Below, one piece after another: positions 6,749 to 10,412 of a stretch of DNA of 10,412 nucleotides. A program made the position numbers and the translations under genes. This DNA comes from an uncultured Blautia sp. (GTDB lineage: Bacteria; Bacillota; Clostridia; Lachnospirales; Lachnospiraceae). Under the pieces are notes generated by a model. The model saw only the letters and a list, made by a program, of their open reading frames with translations. It was not told the DNA's origin and made no database searches. How positions within the stretch are numbered: position 1 is the first letter of the stretch; every line of letters starts with the position of its first letter. The DNA lies in NCBI GenBank assembly GCA_934409175.1, contig CAKRVX010000074.1, positions 1-10,412 of the forward strand, in the 5' to 3' direction.

Positions 6749-8423
6749 CGTTTTTCATGTCCTCCTCGTCAAAAATGTCATCAATGCTTGCGCCTGCCGG
6801 TACCATTGGAAATACACTGAGATCCTGGTCGATCATGCAGTCAAGTACAATAGGTCCCGGACATGCAAGAGCTTCTTTCAAAGCTGGTTCCACTTCTTCC
6901 ATGGAGCTGATGCGGATTGCTTTTGCACCCATAGCCTCTGCCAGTTTCACAAAATCAACGGAATCATTTAAAATTGTATGGGAATATCTGTGGTCATAGA
7001 ACAATGTCTGCCACTGACGTACCATTCCAAGTACATGGTTGTTCAATACGATTTCAATTAATGGTTTGCCGCAGCGAACTGCTGTCGCAATCTCATTCAT
7101 ATTCATACGGAAGCATCCGTCACCTGCGATATTTACCACAGTTTTGTCCGGTCTTCCCATCTTCGCACCAATTGCTGCCCCAAGTCCATATCCCATTGTA
7201 CCTAATCCACCGGAAGAAAGGAATGTTCTTGGTTCTTTATATTTGAAATACTGAGCTGCCCACATCTGATTCTGACCTACTTCTGTGGTAATGATGGCAT
7301 CTCCTTTTGTCAGCTCATAAAGTTTCTCGATAATGTATGGCCCCGTAAGCTGGGAATGATCATATCTTAACGGATATTTTTCTTTCAGTTCATCGATATG
7401 TGCCGTCCATTTGGAATGTTTCTGCTGTGGGAGCTTCTCAAGGATAAGCTTCAGAATTTCTTTCTCATCCCCAATCACACACGCATCTACCAGGATATTT
7501 TTATTAATTTCAGCAGCATCCACATCAATCTGAAGAATTTTGGCCTTTTTTGCAAAAGTTTTTGTATTTCCAGTCACGCGGTCACTGAATCTGGCACCAA
7601 GTACGATCAGAAGATCGCATTCGGATACTCCGAGATTAGACGTCTTTGTTCCATGCATTCCAAGCATTCCTGTATATAATGGATCCTCGCCCGAAAATCC
7701 GCCTTTTCCCATAAGACTGTCGCATACCGGTGAATCGATCCTGTGTGCCAGTTCTCTCACTTCTTGGGATGCTTCGGAAATAATAGTACCACCGCCTGTA
7801 AAAATAAACGGTTTTTCTGACTCCAGGATCATATGTACTGCTGTATCAATATCCTCTTCTCTGATCGTATCTGTCTTTGGCAGTATAGCTGCCGGACGTC
7901 TTGCAGTATACTCATATTTCGCACCTGTCACATCCTTAGTCACATCCACAAGAACGGGACCCGGACGTCCACTCTTTGCAATATTAAAAGCTCTGCGTAT
8001 AGTATCTGCCAAAGTAGTAATGTCTTTTACGATAAAGCTGTGCTTTGTGATCGGCATTACGATTCCGGTAATATCAACTTCCTGGAAAGAGTCCTTTCCA
8101 AGAAGCGGGGTTCCTACGTTACATGTGATGGCTACCATTGGTACGGAATCCATATATGCAGTCGCGATTCCTGTTACCAGATTGGTTGCTCCAGGTCCGG
8201 AAGTTGCAAGACATACACCGACTTTACCGGTAGCTCTTGCATATCCGTCAGCTGCATGGGAAGCTCCCTGCTCATGGGAAGTCAGCACATGAGTAATCTG
8301 GTCTTTGTATTCATAAAGGGCGTCATATACATTCAGGATAGCACCGCCCGGATATCCGAAAACAGTGTCAACGCCCTGTTCTTTTAAACATTCAACGATG
8401 ATTTCAGCACCTGTAAGCTGCAT
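6732..8423 (-). CDS. ilvB: Acetolactate (acetohydroxyacid) synthase large, catalytic subunit
   Basis: IlvB condenses two pyruvates to 2-acetolactate, or pyruvate with 2-oxobutyrate to 2-aceto-2-hydroxybutyrate. This is the first common step of valine/leucine and isoleucine synthesis. The 563 residues follow the ThDP-enzyme plan. The N-terminal domain has GYPGGAI (24-30) and the catalytic Glu E51 in SHEQGASHAADGYAR. A central FAD-type domain follows with LGARFSDRVTG (R278-R282). The C-terminal ThDP/Mg site has GDG (434-436) ending in LNN (460-462), then VLGMVRQWQ. The RFSDR motif resembles the RFDDR of biosynthetic FAD-containing synthases rather than catabolic AlsS. AGGAGG (8433-8438) nine bases upstream sets the start. 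It lies 41 bp after ilvD and overlaps serC by 17 bp. The regulatory subunit gene ilvN, usually next to ilvB, is absent here. Confidence 0.95.
   Translation of the reverse strand: MQLTGAEIIVECLKEQGVDTVFGYPGGAILNVYDALYEYKDQITHVLTSHEQGASHAADGYARATGKVGVCLATSGPGATNLVTGIATAYMDSVPMVAITCNVGTPLLGKDSFQEVDITGIVMPITKHSFIVKDITTLADTIRRAFNIAKSGRPGPVLVDVTKDVTGAKYEYTARRPAAILPKTDTIREEDIDTAVHMILESEKPFIFTGGGTIISEASQEVRELAHRIDSPVCDSLMGKGGFSGEDPLYTGMLGMHGTKTSNLGVSECDLLIVLGARFSDRVTGNTKTFAKKAKILQIDVDAAEINKNILVDACVIGDEKEILKLILEKLPQQKHSKWTAHIDELKEKYPLRYDHSQLTGPYIIEKLYELTKGDAIITTEVGQNQMWAAQYFKYKEPRTFLSSGGLGTMGYGLGAAIGAKMGRPDKTVVNIAGDGCFRMNMNEIATAVRCGKPLIEIVLNNHVLGMVRQWQTLFYDHRYSHTILNDSVDFVKLAEAMGAKAIRISSMEEVEPALKEALACPGPIVLDCMIDQDLSVFPMVPAGASIDDIFDEEDMKNDEQSV
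6761..6766 (-). promoter_or_regulatory. Ribosome binding site of serC inside ilvB
   Basis: AGGAGG lies 12 bases before the serC ATG and is encoded within the last codons of ilvB (Asp-Glu-Glu-Asp-Met). A nearer ATG, read in the ilvB frame, is only an internal Met of IlvB. Serine-synthesis translation therefore begins inside a branched-chain gene. Confidence 0.75.
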
Positions 8424-8464
8424 CTTGTCTTTCCTCCTAGCTTTGAAGGTATTTTGTATATTTG

Positions 8465-10138
8465 TTATTTTGCTTTTGGTACTTCGAGGATCGCACCTCT
8501 GTTTCCAGAGGTTACCATTGCAGCATATCTTGCAAGGTATCCTGTGGTTACCTTCGGCTCACGAGGCTGCCATTTTGCTTTTCTTGCCTGCATCTCTTCA
8601 TCAGATACCTTGATTTCCAGTTTCAGTTCCGGAATATTGATGCTGATGATGTCGCCTTCTTCAACAAATGCGATCGGGCCGCCAACTGCTGCTTCCGGTG
8701 AAACGTGTCCAATGGATGCTCCTCTGGATGCACCACTGAAACGTCCGTCTGTGATCAGAGCTACGGAGGAACCAAGTCCCATACCTGCAATTGCAGATGT
8801 CGGATTCAGCATCTCTCGCATTCCAGGACCACCTTTTGGTCCTTCATAGCGGATAACGACAACGTCGCCTTCTACGATCTTACCGCCTTTGATCGCTGCG
8901 ATTGCATCTTCTTCACAGTCAAAGACTCTTGCAGGTCCTTCGTGAACCATCATTTCCTCTACAACTGCAGAACGTTTTACAACACCACCGTCTGGTGCAA
9001 GGTTACCTTTGAGAACTGCAAGTCCGCCTGTCTGGCTGTATGGATTGTCAATTGGTCTGATAACTTCAGGATTTAAGTTTACACAGTCTTTGATATTCTC
9101 GCCTACTGTCTTGCCTGTAACTGTCATGCACTCTGTATGAAGAAGTCCTTTTTTATTCAGTTCGTTCATAACTGCATATACACCGCCTGCTTCATTCAGA
9201 TCTTCCATATATGTCGGACCTGCAGGTGCAAGGTGGCAGAGGTTCGGAGTCTTTGCGCTGATCTCATTTGCGAAGCTGATATCAAAGTCCATTCCGATCT
9301 CATGAGCAATAGCCGGAAGATGAAGCATACTGTTTGTAGAACATCCAAGTGCCATGTCTACAGTCAGAGCATTAAGAATTGCTTCTTTTGTCATAATATC
9401 TCTCGGACGGATATTCTTTCTGTACATTTCCATAACCTGCATACCTGCATGTTTTGCAAGACGGATACGTTCGGAATATACAGCAGGAATGGTTCCGTTT
9501 CCTTTCAGGCCCATACCAAGAACTTCTGTCAGACAGTTCATGGAGTTTGCTGTGTACATACCGGAACAGGATCCACAGGTAGGACATGTTTTCATTTCAC
9601 ATTCTGTCAGACCCTCTTCATCAAGTTTGCCTGCTGCATAAGCACCAACTGCTTCGAACATGCTGGAAAGACTTGTCTTGTGTCCGTTCAGATGTCCGGC
9701 AAGCATCGGACCGCCACTTACAAATACAGTCGGAACATTCAGTCTGGCTGCTGCCATCAGAAGTCCAGGTACGTTCTTGTCACAGTTCGGGATCATAACC
9801 AGAGCATCAAACTGATGTGCCATTGCCATGGCTTCTGTGGAATCTGCGATCAGGTCTCTGGTAACCAGAGAGTATTTCATTCCAACATGTCCCATTGCAA
9901 TACCATCACAGACAGCGATTGCCGGGAACATAACAGGTGTACCGCCTGCCATTGCTACGCCAAGTTTTACCGCCTGTGCGATCTTGTCAAGGTTCATATG
10001 GCCTGGTACGATCTCATTATAGGAGCTTACGATACCTACCAGAGGTCTGTCCATTTCTTCTTTTGTCATTCCAAGAGCATTAAACAGGGAACGATGAGGT
10101 GCCTGCTGTGTGCCTGTTTTTACTGCATCACTTCTCAT
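8465..10138 (-). CDS. ilvD: Dihydroxy-acid dehydratase
   Basis: IlvD dehydrates 2,3-dihydroxyisovalerate and 2,3-dihydroxy-3-methylvalerate to the 2-oxo acids that precede valine/leucine and isoleucine. It is an iron-sulfur enzyme of 557 residues, the usual length for the IlvD/Edd family. Visible signatures are [10 protein letters not shown] (75-84), [10 protein letters not shown] (116-125, cluster Cys C119), [18 protein letters not shown] (185-202) with C185, C188 and C191, and near the end GRFSGASRG with [14 protein letters not shown]. The early motif reads VPGHM (44-48) where [2Fe-2S] dehydratases usually have a Cys (PCN). This favours the oxygen-sensitive [4Fe-4S] type, as in E. coli, and fits an anaerobe; the cluster type is an inference. 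The ATG is preceded by AGAGGA about 10 bases upstream, weaker than in the neighbouring genes. It follows leuB by 97 bp and precedes ilvB by 41 bp with no terminator visible. Confidence 0.96.
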   Translation of the reverse strand: MRSDAVKTGTQQAPHRSLFNALGMTKEEMDRPLVGIVSSYNEIVPGHMNLDKIAQAVKLGVAMAGGTPVMFPAIAVCDGIAMGHVGMKYSLVTRDLIADSTEAMAMAHQFDALVMIPNCDKNVPGLLMAAARLNVPTVFVSGGPMLAGHLNGHKTSLSSMFEAVGAYAAGKLDEEGLTECEMKTCPTCGSCSGMYTANSMNCLTEVLGMGLKGNGTIPAVYSERIRLAKHAGMQVMEMYRKNIRPRDIMTKEAILNALTVDMALGCSTNSMLHLPAIAHEIGMDFDISFANEISAKTPNLCHLAPAGPTYMEDLNEAGGVYAVMNELNKKGLLHTECMTVTGKTVGENIKDCVNLNPEVIRPIDNPYSQTGGLAVLKGNLAPDGGVVKRSAVVEEMMVHEGPARVFDCEEDAIAAIKGGKIVEGDVVVIRYEGPKGGPGMREMLNPTSAIAGMGLGSSVALITDGRFSGASRGASIGHVSPEAAVGGPIAFVEEGDIISINIPELKLEIKVSDEEMQARKAKWQPREPKVTTGYLARYAAMVTSGNRGAILEVPKAK

Positions 10139-10167
10139 TTTTTTATTTCCTCTTTTCTTCTACTTAA

Positions 10168-10210
10168 GTTTATCCGATACCCGGATCTGCCGAACTCAGA
10201 TAAACCGGCA
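10168..10210. repeat. Interleaved inverted repeats in the leuB-ilvD spacer
   Basis: GTTTATC (10168-10174) is the reverse complement of GATAAAC (10199-10205). TGCCG (10188-10192) is the reverse complement of CGGCA (10206-10210). The second arm of the first pair lies in the loop of the second pair, so the two helices would form a pseudoknot-like fold or compete with each other. No T-run follows. The rest of this 97-bp spacer shows no promoter, terminator or T-box motif that I can recognise. A chance arrangement is possible with arms this short. Confidence 0.35.
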
Positions 10211-10235
10211 AATCTCAGGTATAAATAATTTTTAT

Positions 10236-10412
10236 TTACAGAGCTACTGCGATCAGGTCGCCCATTTCTTTTGTTCCGACCAGTTTGCATCCTTCTGACA
10301 TAATGTCACCTGTGCGGTATCCATCTGTCAGGACCTTCTGTACTGCTGCTTCTACTGCATCTGCTTCCTTGTCCATATCAAGGGAGAAACGAAGCATCAT
10401 TGCTGCGGAAAG
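10236..10412 (-). CDS. leuB: 3-isopropylmalate dehydrogenase, C-terminal end (5' part outside window)
   Basis: The last 58 codons and the stop of a gene entering from the right edge are seen. The peptide runs [13 protein letters not shown], then [19 protein letters not shown], and ends [14 protein letters not shown]. The final helix, the GYRTGDI turn and the C-terminal GTKEMGDLI motif match LeuB, which oxidatively decarboxylates 3-isopropylmalate to 2-oxoisocaproate in leucine synthesis. Isocitrate and tartrate dehydrogenases share this fold. Position just upstream of ilvD and ilvB on the same strand supports LeuB. The NAD-binding and catalytic residues are outside the window. No terminator follows its stop codon, so it probably shares a transcript with ilvD. 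Confidence 0.88.
   Translation of the reverse strand, partial: LSAAMMLRFSLDMDKEADAVEAAVQKVLTDGYRTGDIMSEGCKLVGTKEMGDLIAVAL

Noticed and set aside
7540..8292. 250-codon open frame on the + strand opposite ilvB
   Set aside because: It is antisense to ilvB, whose ThDP motifs are unambiguous; the composition is typical of a shadow frame.
9137..10228. 363-codon open frame on the + strand opposite ilvD
   Set aside because: It is antisense to a clear ilvD gene, is rich in Cys, His and Ser with no family resemblance, and has no ribosome binding site; it is a by-product of codon bias.
10139..10235. T-box or attenuator upstream of ilvD
   Set aside because: No T-box consensus (GGTGG..CCRCG-like), no leader peptide with a run of Leu/Ile/Val codons and no terminator with a T-run; the spacer is also too short for a T-box.
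1..10412. Defence system, prophage, transposon or CRISPR array
   Set aside because: All sizeable same-strand frames are accounted for by housekeeping genes, and no transposase, integrase, terminal repeats or regularly spaced repeats are visible.

Overview
This window looks like chromosomal DNA of an anaerobic Firmicute, most likely a gut Lachnospiraceae (Blautia, Ruminococcus or Dorea-like). The grounds are moderate-to-low GC, strong AGGAGG ribosome binding sites, a tRNA without encoded CCA, and clostridial-type protein sequences, including a short ACT-domain SerA. The genus is an inference. I see no mobile element, CRISPR array, phage gene or rRNA.

Layout, left to right. (1) Positions 1-389 hold the 3' end of pyruvate kinase (pyk, + strand), followed by a strong terminator. 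(2) A tRNA-Thr(CGT) lies on the - strand at 503-575. A second, bidirectional hairpin separates it from pyk. (3) Positions 638-3094 (- strand) encode an 818-residue GlgB-like GH13 protein. It keeps the fold and the nucleophile Asp, but the usual acid/base Glu, the transition-state Asp and two substrate-binding His are replaced, and a loop is missing. It also carries a lysine/alanine-rich tail of about 125 residues. (4) A 303-bp divergent intergenic region contains a recognisable promoter for a PfkB-family fructokinase (3398-4375, + strand). That gene ends at a strong bidirectional terminator. (5) From the right edge to 4503, on the - strand, runs a tightly packed biosynthetic cluster in the order leuB (3' end only), ilvD, ilvB, serC, serA. 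Spacers are 97 and 41 bp, and there are then two overlaps (17 bp and 1 bp).

How the genes work together. leuB, ilvD and ilvB belong to leucine and isoleucine/valine synthesis. serC and serA make phosphoserine from 3-phosphoglycerate. The overlaps suggest that IlvB, SerC and SerA are made from one message with translational coupling, and the bidirectional hairpin at 4400-4437 probably ends it. The acetolactate synthase small subunit (ilvN) and ilvC are not next to ilvB. Pyruvate kinase, fructokinase and the glycogen-type protein are central-carbon neighbours, but they are separate transcription units.

The most noteworthy item is the GlgB-like protein. It is an intact reading frame with GlgB architecture whose active site looks largely dismantled and whose C-terminus is histone-H1-like in composition. 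It is a candidate pseudoenzyme or glucan-binding scaffold. The amino-acid genes themselves look ordinary.
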